A stretch of DNA of 64,000 bases from Reinekea forsetii (GTDB lineage: Bacteria > Pseudomonadota > Gammaproteobacteria > Pseudomonadales > Natronospirillaceae): positions 67,773 to 131,772 of the forward strand of contig NZ_JAHKPH010000010.1 in NCBI RefSeq assembly GCF_018860385.1, in the 5' to 3' direction. A program made the position numbers and the translations under genes. Positions within the stretch are counted from its first letter, which is position 1. The number at the start of each line of letters is the position of its first letter. Shown here piece after piece: positions 1 through 10,923 of the stretch. The notes below the pieces were generated by a model that saw only the letters and a program-made list of their open reading frames with translations, was not told the origin of the DNA and did not search any database.

Positions 1-1
1 C

Positions 2-139
2 CACTTTATAGCTGGTATAAAACATTTATTAATGGATGCTGGATTCTTCGAAACCTTGGAGACGGGTCCTGTAGCGTCTAAAGTCGTTTTTGTCTTAGCG
101 GCTATTGCAATCTTATCGTTGGGGGTTTGGGTATGGTAA
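2..139 (+). CDS. sdhC: Succinate dehydrogenase cytochrome b556 subunit SdhC (3' part only)
   Basis: The window opens inside this gene; only the last 45 residues are present. They read from a histidine at the first full codon through GIKHLLMDAG to a final hydrophobic helix ending VWVW. This matches the C-terminal end of SdhC, the larger haem-b membrane anchor of complex II. By comparison with E. coli SdhC, the first histidine aligns with the axial haem ligand (His84 there), which is an inference from the local motif. The stop overlaps the start of sdhD by seven bases, as expected for an sdhCDAB operon. Confidence 0.9.
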   Translation, partial: HFIAGIKHLLMDAGFFETLETGPVASKVVFVLAAIAILSLGVWVW

Positions 140-480
140 CTAGTATTACGAGTTTATCTCGAAGCGGGTTGTTAGATTGGTTAATGCAGCGTGTCTCTGC
201 AGTTGTATTGGCCGCCTACACTGTTTTTCTTTTTGGTTTTTTTGTAACCACATCCGAAGTAACTTTTGAAGTTTGGCAGGCCTTGTTTGCTAACTTCTGG
301 GTTAAGATTTTTACCCTGGCAACCCTGCTGTCATTAGTGGGTCACATCTGGGTAGGTATGTGGACAATCGCAACGGATTACGTAAAAAATGCGTGGACTC
401 GCTTTTTAGTAATCTCAGTAATTGCGTTAACTAACTTTATTTATTTTGTCGTCGGTTTTTCTGCGGTTTGGGGTGTTTAA
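133..480 (+). CDS. sdhD: Succinate dehydrogenase membrane anchor SdhD
   Basis: This is the small hydrophobic anchor of complex II, 115 residues, with three membrane helices at about 18-38, 57-78 and 92-112. His71 in LVGHIWVG and Asp82-Tyr83 in ATDYVK fall at exactly the numbers of the E. coli haem-site histidine and quinone-site residues. I chose ATG at 133 because the protein then starts [10 protein letters not shown] at family length; a TTG six bases upstream is in frame but unlikely. It overlaps sdhC by seven bases and lies two bases before sdhA, so translation is probably coupled. Confidence 0.95.
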   Translation: MVTSITSLSRSGLLDWLMQRVSAVVLAAYTVFLFGFFVTTSEVTFEVWQALFANFWVKIFTLATLLSLVGHIWVGMWTIATDYVKNAWTRFLVISVIALTNFIYFVVGFSAVWGV

Positions 481-482
481 GA

Positions 483-2255
483 ATGGCAACTATTAAAACA
501 ATGACTTATGACGCCATCGTAATTGGTGGTGGTGGTGCAGGTATGCGGGCTGCACTTCAATTAGCAGAATCTGGATTAAACACCGCAGTAGTATCAAAAG
601 TATTCCCGACGCGATCGCATACGGTATCTGCTCAAGGCGGAATTACTTGTGCCATTGCAAGTGAAGATCCGAATGATGATTGGCGCTGGCATATGTACGA
701 CACCGTAAAAGGGTCGGACTATATTGGTGACCAAGATGCCATTGAATATATGTGTTCAGTGGGTCCTCAAGCTGTTTTTGAATTAGATCATATGGGTCTG
801 CCATTTTCTCGTACTGAAAAGGGTCGTATTTATCAGCGTCCATTTGGTGGTCAATCTAAAGGGCCTGATAACCCAACTCAAGCTTCTCGTACCTGTGCCG
901 CGGCAGACCGTACGGGTCATGCATTATTGCACACGCTATATCAAGGTAACCTCAAAGCCGGTACCAGCTTCTTAAATGAATGGTATGCCGTCGACCTAGT
1001 CAAGAATGCTAAAGGTGCCGTAGTAGGTGTGATCGCTATCGAAATTGAAACGGGCGATATCGTTCACATTCAAGCGAAAGCGACGGTATTAGCCACTGGT
1101 GGTGCAGGCCGAATTTATGCTTCTACAACCAACGCTTTAATTAATACCGGTGACGGTATTGGTATGGCATTGCGTGCTGGTTTCCCTGTTCAAGATATGG
1201 AAATGTGGCAGTTCCATCCAACCGGAATTTATGGTGCCGGTACATTGGTAACAGAAGGTTGCCGAGGTGAGGGTGGCTATTTAATCAACAAAGATGGCGA
1301 GCGCTTCATGGAGCGTTATGCTCCAAACGCAAAAGACCTTGCGGGTCGTGACGTTGTGGCTCGTTCTATGGTGATGGAAATTTTAGAAGGACGTGGGGGC
1401 GGTGCCGATGGCGATCATGTATTCCTAAAGCTAGATCACTTAGGTGAAGAGCTTCTACAGTCTCGCTTGCCAGGAATTATGGAGTTATCAAAAACCTTTG
1501 CTCATGTTGATCCGGCAAAAGACCCGATTCCAGTTGTACCAACCTGTCACTATATGATGGGCGGTATTCCGACGAATGTTGGCGGTCAGGCCATTATGAA
1601 AGACAGTCAAGGTCAAGACACAATCGTAGAAGGTCTCTATGCGTGTGGCGAGGCTGCTTGTGTGTCTGTACATGGTGCAAACCGTTTAGGTGGCAACTCA
1701 TTACTTGATCTAGTGGTATTTGGTCGAGCGGCTGGTATACAAATTGAAGAGTCGTTACGTCAGGGTTTCCAGACTGATGCGGCTTCAGAATCTGATGTTG
1801 ACCAAGCTATGTCTCGTTTAACTGCATTAGACTCTCGTAAAACAGGTGAAAGTGTCGACCAAGTTAAAAAAGACCTACAAAACACAATGCAACTGCATTT
1901 CGGCGTATTCCGGGAAGGCGACAAAATGGCTGAAGGCCGTAAGAAGCTTATCGAAATTCGCGAGCGCGTTGAAAATGTCGTATTGGCTGATCGGTCAAAT
2001 GCATTCAACACGGCACGTATTGAAGCGTTGGAGTTGTCAAACTTGATGGAAGTTGCAGAAGCAACCGCTATTTCTGCTGATACACGAACAGAAAGCCGTG
2101 GTGCTCATGCGCGTTACGACTACGAAGAGCGTGATGATGAAAATTGGTTGTGCCATTCGCTGTTTAACCCAATAGATAAGTCTGTTGGTAAGCGCGATGT
2201 TAACTTTAGCCCTAAAACGGTTGAAACATTCCAACCGAAAGTCCGTACCTACTAG
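483..2255 (+). CDS. sdhA: Succinate dehydrogenase flavoprotein subunit SdhA
   Basis: SdhA oxidises succinate to fumarate in the TCA cycle and passes electrons to SdhB. The protein has 590 residues, close to the E. coli 588. The FAD dinucleotide fold is [12 protein letters not shown] near residue 14. The histidine that covalently carries FAD is His46 in [10 protein letters not shown]. Active-site segments are [24 protein letters not shown] and [13 protein letters not shown]. Start is ATG 483, two bases after the sdhD stop; an in-frame start 15 bases upstream would lie inside sdhD. All catalytic motifs are intact. Confidence 0.98.
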   Translation: MATIKTMTYDAIVIGGGGAGMRAALQLAESGLNTAVVSKVFPTRSHTVSAQGGITCAIASEDPNDDWRWHMYDTVKGSDYIGDQDAIEYMCSVGPQAVFELDHMGLPFSRTEKGRIYQRPFGGQSKGPDNPTQASRTCAAADRTGHALLHTLYQGNLKAGTSFLNEWYAVDLVKNAKGAVVGVIAIEIETGDIVHIQAKATVLATGGAGRIYASTTNALINTGDGIGMALRAGFPVQDMEMWQFHPTGIYGAGTLVTEGCRGEGGYLINKDGERFMERYAPNAKDLAGRDVVARSMVMEILEGRGGGADGDHVFLKLDHLGEELLQSRLPGIMELSKTFAHVDPAKDPIPVVPTCHYMMGGIPTNVGGQAIMKDSQGQDTIVEGLYACGEAACVSVHGANRLGGNSLLDLVVFGRAAGIQIEESLRQGFQTDAASESDVDQAMSRLTALDSRKTGESVDQVKKDLQNTMQLHFGVFREGDKMAEGRKKLIEIRERVENVVLADRSNAFNTARIEALELSNLMEVAEATAISADTRTESRGAHARYDYEERDDENWLCHSLFNPIDKSVGKRDVNFSPKTVETFQPKVRTY

Positions 2256-2266
2256 GAGTTTATGAG

Positions 2267-2974
2267 ATGAAAGTAAGTATCTATCGATTTAACCCCGAAA
2301 CGGACAAACGGCCGTATATGCAGGATTTTGATGTCGAAATCCCAGCCGGTAAAGATCTAATGGTTTTGGATGTTTTGCACTTAGTGAAAGAGCAAGACCC
2401 TACCTTATCTTACCGTCGCTCGTGTCGTGAAGGTGTATGTGGCTCTGACGGTATGAACATTAACGGCACCAATGGATTAGCCTGTATTACGTCTTTATCC
2501 GACGTAGGCGGCGAGAGCAAAACATTAGTGCTGCGTCCGCTTCCAGGTTTGCCTGTTATTCGTGATTTGGTCATCGACATGAGTACTTTTTATAAGCAAT
2601 ACGAAAAAGTACAGCCATTTTTGATCAATGATACACCCGCTCCTGCGATTGAACGTCTACAATCACCAGAAGAGCGAGAAAAGTTGGATGGCCTATATGA
2701 GTGTATTTTGTGTGCTTGCTGCTCAACCGCATGCCCATCATTCTGGTGGAATCCAGATAAATTCATTGGTCCATCTGGTTTGTTGCAAGCTTACCGCTTT
2801 TTAGTGGATAGCCGTGACACCGCGACAGAAGAGCGCTTGTCTCAGCTGGATGATCCATTTAGCGTATTCCGTTGCCGTGGCATCATGAACTGTGTGTCGG
2901 TTTGTCCAAAAGGATTAAACCCAACACGAGCAATTGGTCATATTCGGTCTATGCTACTCAGTAGCGCGACATAA
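2267..2974 (+). CDS. sdhB: Succinate dehydrogenase iron-sulfur subunit SdhB
   Basis: SdhB relays electrons from the SdhA flavin to quinone through three iron-sulfur clusters. It has 235 residues. The N-terminal ferredoxin domain holds the 2Fe-2S cysteines in SCREGVCGSDG and the later LAC. The C-terminal domain has CILCACCSTACPS and CRGIMNCVSVCPKGL for the 4Fe-4S and 3Fe-4S centres. It sits 11 bases after sdhA with a good ribosome site (AGGAG) and is followed by a hairpin terminator, so it closes the sdhCDAB operon. Confidence 0.98.
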   Translation: MKVSIYRFNPETDKRPYMQDFDVEIPAGKDLMVLDVLHLVKEQDPTLSYRRSCREGVCGSDGMNINGTNGLACITSLSDVGGESKTLVLRPLPGLPVIRDLVIDMSTFYKQYEKVQPFLINDTPAPAIERLQSPEEREKLDGLYECILCACCSTACPSFWWNPDKFIGPSGLLQAYRFLVDSRDTATEERLSQLDDPFSVFRCRGIMNCVSVCPKGLNPTRAIGHIRSMLLSSAT

Positions 2975-2984
2975 AATAGCATTT

Positions 2985-3005
2985 AGGCAGTTTCGACTGC
3001 CTTTT
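2985..3005 (+). terminator. Rho-independent terminator after sdhB
   Basis: A seven-base-pair stem (AGGCAGT/ACTGCCT) closes a TTCG tetraloop and runs into a short T tract 11 bases after the sdhB stop. The T tract is only four bases before a C, so termination may be partial and allow some read-through into sucA. Confidence 0.75.
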
Positions 3006-3027
3006 CGCTGCTCTTTTATTGTTTTGG

Positions 3028-3053
3028 GTTGGTGGTTGCTGTAAATCACCAAC
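3028..3053 (+). repeat. Inverted repeat upstream of sucA
   Basis: The arms GTTGGTG and CACCAAC are perfectly complementary around a 12-base loop, 34 bases before the sucA ATG. There is no T tract behind it. It could be a second hairpin in the sdhB-sucA spacer or a leader structure for sucA; no known motif is recognised. Confidence 0.4.
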
Positions 3054-3086
3054 ACTTTATTAAGTTTGAACATATAGGGTTCACTA

Positions 3087-5936
3087 ATGCAAAACGCCTC
3101 AATGGAAGAACTCTGGTTGTCTTCTCATTTTTCGGGTGGCAACCAAACCTATTTAGATGAATTGTTTGAAGCCTACCTGGCCGATCCTAACTCTGTACCG
3201 GAGCAATGGCGCTCTGTATTCGATAAACTCCCAAATATCAATGATGAAGTGACAACTGATACGCCACATCAGCCGGTACGTGATCACTTTTTGTTGATGG
3301 GTAAAGCGCCTAATTTAGCCGCCGATACATTAGCTCCTGCGATCGTTACTGAGCATGAGCGCAAACAAGTCAGAGTGCATCAATTAGCCACCGCTTATCG
3401 TTTTCGTGGCCATCAGCAATCTAAACTTGATCCTTTAAATTTAGTTGAGCGGCCAAAGGTACCCGATTTAGACCTGAGCTTTCATGGTTTATCGGATGCC
3501 GATTCGGACACGGTTTATCAATGCGGTAATTTCTATTTTGGTAAAACGGAAGCTCCGCTTAAAGAAATATTAGCTGACTTAGAAAGTACTTACTGTTCTT
3601 CTGTAGGGGCTGAGTTTACTCACATTGTAAACACAGCTGAGCGACGCTGGATAGAGCAGCGAATGGAATCAGTTCGTTCTAAGCCAGAATACAGTGTAGA
3701 AGCCAAGAAGCATATTCTTGAACGTCTCGGCGCCGCTGAAGGTATGGAGAAGTTTTTGGGCTCCAAATACCCAGGCACCAAACGCTTTGGTTTAGAAGGT
3801 GGTGAAGCACTAATCCCGTTAATGGATGAGTTAATTCAGCGCAGTGGTTCTTACGGTGCGAAAGAAGTTGTCATTGGTATGGCTCACCGCGGCCGCTTGA
3901 ATATGTTAGTAAATATTCTAGGTAAGAACCCAAGTGATTTGTTCGAAGAATTCGAAGGTAAGTCATTCTTATCCGAAAGCCAAGGCTCTGGCGATGTGAA
4001 ATACCATCAAGGTTTCTCGTCTAATGTCATGACTTCCGGTGGCGAGCTACATTTAGCCTTAGCCTTCAACCCGTCTCACTTAGAGATTGCCGCACCTGTA
4101 GTTGAAGGTTCGGTTAGAGCTCGTCAAGATCGCCGCAATGATGCAACTGGCGAATTAGTTGTGCCTGTTAACATCCATGGTGATGCCGCGTTTGCGGGTC
4201 AAGGCGTTGTAATGGAGACATTCCAAATGTCTCAAACACGCGCTTATGGCACGGGCGGTACCGTACATATTGTCATCAATAACCAAGTTGGTTTTACCAC
4301 TTCTAAGCAAGAAGATGCACGCTCGACTGAGTACTGCACTGATATTGCTAAAATGGTTCAGGCGCCTATTTTTCATGTAAACGGTGACGACCCAGAAGCC
4401 GTGGTTTTTGTTACGCAAATGGCCATTGATTACCGTCAACAGTTTAAACGCGATGTTGTTATTGATTTAGTTTGCTATCGTCGACGCGGTCATAACGAAG
4501 CTGACGAGCCGGCGATGACACAGCCGATAATGTACAGCATTATTCGCAAACATAAATCTACCTTTGAACTGTATGCGTCTAAATTAGTTGAAACAGGTGT
4601 AGTTACACAAGACTATGTTAAGCAAGTTGCTAACGATTACCGAGATGCATTAGAAAGTGGCGAGCACGTTGCTAAGGCTCTAGTCAAAGAACCTAATTCT
4701 GAGTTGTTTGTAGACTGGACACCGTATCTAAATCAGCCTGTTGTTGATGATTTTGATTCAGGTATGGATTTAAAAGAACTTCAAGCGCTGGCAAAGAAAA
4801 TTAACACCACGCCTGAAGGCTTTAGCATGCAACGTCAGGTTAATAAGATCATTGAAGATCGAATTAAAATGGCTAACGGTGCTTTGCCAGTCAACTGGGG
4901 GTTCGCTGAGACACTTGCTTATGCAACGGTCATCGAAAATGGCCAGCCAGTTCGTATTACAGGACAAGATGTTGGTCGTGGTACTTTTGTGCATCGACAT
5001 GCTGTTTGGCATAACCAAAAAGACGGTAGTACCTACGTTCCGTTGGCCCATTTGTCTGAAGATCAGCCTAAATTCCAAATTTACGATTCTTTCTTATCAG
5101 AAGAAGCCGTTTTAGCGTTTGAATATGGCTATGCAACGACGATGCCTAACGCAATGGTTGTTTGGGAAGCTCAATTTGGTGATTTTGCTAATGGCGCTCA
5201 AGTAGTGATAGATCAGTTTATAACGTCAGGTGAGCATAAGTGGGGCCGATTATGCGGCTTGACGATGCTGTTGCCTCATGGTTATGAAGGTCAAGGACCT
5301 GAGCATTCTTCTGCTCGACTTGAACGATTCCTTCAGTTGTGTGCTGAGCAAAATATTCAAGTAATTATGCCAACGACACCAGCGCAAGTTTTCCATATGC
5401 TGCGCAGACAAGCGATACGTAATTTGCGTAAACCGCTCGTCGTTATGTCACCAAAGAGCTTGTTACGTCATAAAGACGCAACTTCGAGCTTAGAAGAACT
5501 GGCTAATGGCAAGTTTGAAACTGTTATCAGCGAAGTAAATGATAAAGTTGATCCTAAAAAAGCTAAACGACTCGTGCTTTGTTCCGGAAAAGTTTATTAC
5601 GATTTAGTCGATAAACGCGAAAAAGAGCAAGCTTACGACGTCGCCATTGTACGAATTGAACAACTTTACCCATTCCCTGAGCAACGATTACTCGATGTGG
5701 TTAAAACATTCAAACGCGTTGAAGATGTGGTGTGGTGCCAAGAAGAGCCGATGAACCAAGGCGCTTGGTATTCCAGTCAGCATCATATGCGTAAAGTAAT
5801 CAATGAAGTAAATAACAGTTTATATCTTCGATACGCAGGTCGAGAAGCTTCTGCCTCTCCTGCTGCAGGTTATATGGCGTTGCACTTAGAGCAACTTGAA
5901 AAATTCTTAAACGATGCGATTCTGAATGTTCAGTAA
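3087..5936 (+). CDS. sucA: 2-oxoglutarate dehydrogenase E1 component SucA
   Basis: This thiamine-diphosphate enzyme decarboxylates 2-oxoglutarate and transfers the succinyl group to the lipoyl arm of SucB. It has 949 residues, a normal length. The N-terminal E2-binding segment begins LWLSSHFSGGNQTYLDEL. The central catalytic part has GMAHRGRLNML, GDAAFAGQGVVMET (diphosphate and magnesium site) and RRGHNEADEPAMTQP. The C-terminal transketolase-like part includes GYATTMPNAMVVWEAQFGDF. Start is ATG 3087 with AGGG eight bases upstream. It is followed after 30 bases by sucB. Confidence 0.98.
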   Translation: MQNASMEELWLSSHFSGGNQTYLDELFEAYLADPNSVPEQWRSVFDKLPNINDEVTTDTPHQPVRDHFLLMGKAPNLAADTLAPAIVTEHERKQVRVHQLATAYRFRGHQQSKLDPLNLVERPKVPDLDLSFHGLSDADSDTVYQCGNFYFGKTEAPLKEILADLESTYCSSVGAEFTHIVNTAERRWIEQRMESVRSKPEYSVEAKKHILERLGAAEGMEKFLGSKYPGTKRFGLEGGEALIPLMDELIQRSGSYGAKEVVIGMAHRGRLNMLVNILGKNPSDLFEEFEGKSFLSESQGSGDVKYHQGFSSNVMTSGGELHLALAFNPSHLEIAAPVVEGSVRARQDRRNDATGELVVPVNIHGDAAFAGQGVVMETFQMSQTRAYGTGGTVHIVINNQVGFTTSKQEDARSTEYCTDIAKMVQAPIFHVNGDDPEAVVFVTQMAIDYRQQFKRDVVIDLVCYRRRGHNEADEPAMTQPIMYSIIRKHKSTFELYASKLVETGVVTQDYVKQVANDYRDALESGEHVAKALVKEPNSELFVDWTPYLNQPVVDDFDSGMDLKELQALAKKINTTPEGFSMQRQVNKIIEDRIKMANGALPVNWGFAETLAYATVIENGQPVRITGQDVGRGTFVHRHAVWHNQKDGSTYVPLAHLSEDQPKFQIYDSFLSEEAVLAFEYGYATTMPNAMVVWEAQFGDFANGAQVVIDQFITSGEHKWGRLCGLTMLLPHGYEGQGPEHSSARLERFLQLCAEQNIQVIMPTTPAQVFHMLRRQAIRNLRKPLVVMSPKSLLRHKDATSSLEELANGKFETVISEVNDKVDPKKAKRLVLCSGKVYYDLVDKREKEQAYDVAIVRIEQLYPFPEQRLLDVVKTFKRVEDVVWCQEEPMNQGAWYSSQHHMRKVINEVNNSLYLRYAGREASASPAAGYMALHLEQLEKFLNDAILNVQ

Positions 5937-5966
5937 TCGCCAGGTAAAGACTTAAAGGATTCTTAA

Positions 5967-7187
5967 ATGGCTATTGAAATTAAAGCACCACAATTCCCAG
6001 AGTCTGTTGCAGATGGTTCAATTGCAACATGGCACAAACAGCCTGGCGAGCCAGTTTCTCGTGACGAGCTTTTGGTAGATATTGAAACCGATAAAGTAGT
6101 TTTAGAAGTCGTTGCTCCAGCTGATGGAACACTGACTTCGTTGGTTAAAAATGAAGGCGACACAGTATTGAGCCTTGAAGTTATTGCTCAGTTCGAAGCA
6201 GGCGCCGTAGAGCAGGCCACTCCGGCTGAAGCAGCACCTCAAGCTCCAGCGGCTGAAAGTGCTGAGCAAAGCCCTTCTGAAGATGCGCCAATGAGCCCAG
6301 CAGCAAGAAGGTTAGCCGAAGAAGCGAATTTAACCGCCGCTGCGATTCAAGGCACAGGAAAGGGTGGCCGTATTACCAAAGAAGATGTGGTAAAAGCAGC
6401 CTCTACAGCAGCGCCAGCACAAAGTGCCCCAGGCATGATTCCTGCAGAATCTAGTGCCGCAGCTGCACCTGTTGCGGCGGGTGCGCGAACAGAAAAACGT
6501 GTTCCTATGACTCGCTTGCGTAAGCGTATCGCAGAGCGTTTATTAGAAGCAACAAACGAAACAGCGATGTTAACGACGTTTAACGAAGTTAACATGAAAC
6601 CGATTATGGATCTGCGTAAGCGCTATAAAGATCAGTTTGAAAAAACTCATAACGGTACTCGTTTAGGCTTTATGTCGTTCTTTGTAAAAGCTGCAACTGA
6701 AGCGTTGAAGCGTCAACCAGAAGTGAACGCCTCTATTGATGGTGATGACATTGTGTACCACGGGTATCAGGATATTGGTGTCGCCGTATCCAGCAACCGT
6801 GGTTTGGTCGTACCTGTGTTACGCGATACCGGTCGTATGAGCTTAGCTGGTATTGAAAGCACCATTCGTGATTTCGGTGAACGCGCCCAAGCAGGCCAGT
6901 TAGGTATTGATGAAATGCAGGGTGGTACTTTTACGATTTCAAACGGTGGTGTGTTTGGTTCATTAATGTCGACTCCAATTTTAAACTTGCCGCAAGCCGC
7001 AATTTTAGGCATGCATAAAATTCAAGAGCGCCCAATGGCTGTGAATGGCAAAGTTGAAATTTTACCAATGATGTACTTAGCCCTTTCTTATGATCATCGT
7101 TTAATTGATGGTAAAGAAGCCGTTACATTTTTGGTAGCCATTAAAGACATGTTAGAAGATCCAGCTCGCATTTTACTAGAGCTGTAA
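5967..7187 (+). CDS. sucB: Dihydrolipoyllysine succinyltransferase E2 SucB
   Basis: SucB is the core of the 2-oxoglutarate dehydrogenase complex and moves the succinyl group to CoA. It has 406 residues in three parts: a lipoyl domain at 1-75 with the lipoylated Lys43 in ETDKVVLE; a peripheral-subunit-binding domain at about 110-145 ([12 protein letters not shown]); and a catalytic domain from about 175, with His377 and Asp381 in SYDHRLIDG. Ala/Pro-rich linkers join the domains. The start has AAAGGA just upstream. It is cotranscribed with sucA. Confidence 0.98.
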   Translation: MAIEIKAPQFPESVADGSIATWHKQPGEPVSRDELLVDIETDKVVLEVVAPADGTLTSLVKNEGDTVLSLEVIAQFEAGAVEQATPAEAAPQAPAAESAEQSPSEDAPMSPAARRLAEEANLTAAAIQGTGKGGRITKEDVVKAASTAAPAQSAPGMIPAESSAAAAPVAAGARTEKRVPMTRLRKRIAERLLEATNETAMLTTFNEVNMKPIMDLRKRYKDQFEKTHNGTRLGFMSFFVKAATEALKRQPEVNASIDGDDIVYHGYQDIGVAVSSNRGLVVPVLRDTGRMSLAGIESTIRDFGERAQAGQLGIDEMQGGTFTISNGGVFGSLMSTPILNLPQAAILGMHKIQERPMAVNGKVEILPMMYLALSYDHRLIDGKEAVTFLVAIKDMLEDPARILLEL

Positions 7188-7195
7188 GACTTTAA

Positions 7196-8698
<1,503 letters not shown>

Positions 8699-8706
8699 AT
8701 TTAATT

Positions 8707-8737
8707 AAGAACGGAGAATTGTCTCCGTTCTTTGTTT
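8707..8737 (+). terminator. Rho-independent terminator after lpdA
   Basis: An 11-base-pair stem with ATTG loop begins eight bases after the lpdA stop and is followed by a T-rich stretch. It separates sucAB-lpdA from sucCD, leaving about 80 bases for a separate sucCD promoter, for which I see no clear match. Confidence 0.75.
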
Positions 8738-8816
8738 CAATGACCGAGCTAATTTCGAAGAAACTTATAGCTATAACAAATTCCTCAATTGCTCCAATTA
8801 AAAAACGGAAAAGATA

Positions 8817-9986
8817 ATGAACCTTCATGAATATCAAGGTAAACAGCTTTTCAGAGAATACGGTCTTCCGGTTTCTGATGGCTTCGCTTGTGACACTCCA
8901 GAAGAAGTGGAAGCAGCGGTAGGTAAAATCCCAGGCGATATGTGGGTTGTTAAGGCACAGGTTCATGCTGGCGGTCGCGGTAAGGCTGGCGGTGTAAAAC
9001 TGGTCAAATCGGCTCAAGAAGCTAAAGAGTTTGCAGCGCATTGGTTAGGAAAAAACTTAGTAACTTTCCAAACTGATGAAAATGGTCAGCCAGTAAGCAA
9101 AATTTTAGTTGAGTCTTGCACAGACATCGCTAACGAATTGTATTTGGGTGCCGTGGTAGATCGTGCAACTCGTCGCATTGTATTCATGGCTTCTACAGAA
9201 GGCGGTGTTGAAATTGAAACCGTTGCTGAAGAAACACCAGAGAAAATTCTTAAAGCTGAAATCGATCCAATGGTTGGTGCACAGCCATTCCAAGCTCGAG
9301 ATATCGCTTTCCAACTTGGCCTTAAAGGTCAGCAAATCAAGCAATTTACTCATATCTTCTTGGGTCTGGCTAAATTATTTGAAGAAAAAGATTTAGCGCT
9401 TTTAGAAATAAACCCACTAGTTATTACAGATGAAGGCAACCTACATTGCTTAGACGCAAAAATGGTTGTTGATAGCAACGCTCTTTACCGTCAGAAAGAC
9501 ATCGCAGCTATGCGTGATCCTTCACAAGAAGATCAACGTGAAGCCGATGCAGCTGAGTGGGAGTTAAACTATGTAGCGTTAGATGGAAACATCGGCTGCA
9601 TGGTAAACGGTGCTGGCCTTGCAATGGGCACAATGGACATCGTTAACCTACACGGTGGTAAGCCAGCCAACTTCTTAGATGTTGGCGGCGGTGCAACGAA
9701 AGAGCGCGTTGCTGAAGCATTTAAGATTATTTTGTCTGATGAAAACGTAGCAGCCGTATTTGTTAACATTTTCGGTGGCATTGTTCGTTGTGACATGATC
9801 GCAGAAGGTATTATCGGCGCAGTTGAAGAAGTTGGCGTTAAGGTTCCTGTTGTTGTGCGCCTAGAAGGTAACAACGCAGAATTAGGTTCTAAGAAATTAG
9901 CAGAAAGCGGCTTAAATATTGTTGCAGCTGGTTCTTTAAAAGAAGGCGCTGAAAAAGTCGTCGCCGCAGCCGGAGGTGCAGCATGA
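8817..9986 (+). CDS. sucC: Succinyl-CoA synthetase beta subunit SucC
   Basis: With SucD this enzyme converts succinyl-CoA to succinate while making a nucleoside triphosphate. It has 389 residues, the usual length. It begins [18 protein letters not shown], with an ATP-grasp domain ([19 protein letters not shown]) followed by the CoA-ligase domain ([32 protein letters not shown]). The stop overlaps the sucD start in an ATGA, indicating coupled translation of the two subunits. Confidence 0.98.
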   Translation: MNLHEYQGKQLFREYGLPVSDGFACDTPEEVEAAVGKIPGDMWVVKAQVHAGGRGKAGGVKLVKSAQEAKEFAAHWLGKNLVTFQTDENGQPVSKILVESCTDIANELYLGAVVDRATRRIVFMASTEGGVEIETVAEETPEKILKAEIDPMVGAQPFQARDIAFQLGLKGQQIKQFTHIFLGLAKLFEEKDLALLEINPLVITDEGNLHCLDAKMVVDSNALYRQKDIAAMRDPSQEDQREADAAEWELNYVALDGNIGCMVNGAGLAMGTMDIVNLHGGKPANFLDVGGGATKERVAEAFKIILSDENVAAVFVNIFGGIVRCDMIAEGIIGAVEEVGVKVPVVVRLEGNNAELGSKKLAESGLNIVAAGSLKEGAEKVVAAAGGAA

Positions 9987-10855
9987 GCGTTTTAATTAAT
10001 AAAGACACTAAAGTAATTTGCCAAGGTTTCACGGGTTCTCAAGGTACGTTCCACAGTGAACAAGCCATTGAGTACGGAACGCAAATGGTGGGTGGTGTAT
10101 CACCAGGTAAGGGCGGTACAACTCATCTTGGTCTGCCAGTATTCAATACTGCGCGTGAAGCAGTAGAAGCTACAGGCGCTCATGCTTCTGTTATCTACGT
10201 ACCTGCACCTTTCTGTAAAGATGCAATCATTGAAGCCGCAGAAAGTGGTGTAGAGCTGATCGTTTGTATTACTGAAGGTATTCCTACAATCGACATGTTA
10301 GAAGCTAAAGAATATGTTGATCGTAAAGGCGTTAAGATGATCGGTCCTAACTGCCCAGGTGTGATCACTCCAGGCGAATGTAAAATTGGTATTATGCCAG
10401 GTCACATTCACTTGCCAGGTAAAGTGGGTATTGTTTCTCGCTCGGGTACTTTAACCTATGAAGCTGTTAAACAAACAACAGACCATGGTTTTGGTCAATC
10501 AACCTGCGTAGGTATTGGTGGTGACCCAATTCCTGGTGCTAACTTCATCGACATTTTAAAAATGTTCGAAGAAGATCCTAAGACTGAAGCGATCGTAATG
10601 ATCGGTGAAATCGGTGGTACAGCTGAAGAAGAAGCGGCTGCTTACATTAAAGATAATGTAACTAAGCCGGTAGTATCTTACATTGCGGGTGTTACGGCTC
10701 CTCCAGGTAAGCGCATGGGTCATGCCGGTGCCATTATTTCTGGTGGTAAAGGCACTGCTGATGAGAAGTTTGCAGCATTAGAAGACGCCGGTGTTAAAAC
10801 TGTCCGCTCTCTAGCTGATATTGGCGATGCACTAAAAGAGAAAGCAGGCTGGTAA
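9983..10855 (+). CDS. sucD: Succinyl-CoA synthetase alpha subunit SucD
   Basis: The alpha subunit binds CoA and carries the phosphohistidine. It has 290 residues: a CoA-binding Rossmann domain ([14 protein letters not shown]) and a ligase domain. The phosphorylated histidine is His247 in [13 protein letters not shown]. It overlaps sucC by four bases and is followed by a strong terminator, closing the TCA block. Confidence 0.98.
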   Translation: MSVLINKDTKVICQGFTGSQGTFHSEQAIEYGTQMVGGVSPGKGGTTHLGLPVFNTAREAVEATGAHASVIYVPAPFCKDAIIEAAESGVELIVCITEGIPTIDMLEAKEYVDRKGVKMIGPNCPGVITPGECKIGIMPGHIHLPGKVGIVSRSGTLTYEAVKQTTDHGFGQSTCVGIGGDPIPGANFIDILKMFEEDPKTEAIVMIGEIGGTAEEEAAAYIKDNVTKPVVSYIAGVTAPPGKRMGHAGAIISGGKGTADEKFAALEDAGVKTVRSLADIGDALKEKAGW

Positions 10856-10872
10856 GCTTGCTCTTTTAAATA

Positions 10873-10897
10873 AAGGCGGCTGTTAGCCGCCTTTTTT
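10873..10897 (+). terminator. Rho-independent terminator after sucD
   Basis: A nine-base-pair GC-rich stem (AAGGCGGCT/AGCCGCCTT) with a GTT loop is followed by a T tract, 17 bases after the sucD stop. Confidence 0.92.
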
Positions 10898-10923
10898 ATG
10901 TTTGTTTATTTTTAGGTTTAACA

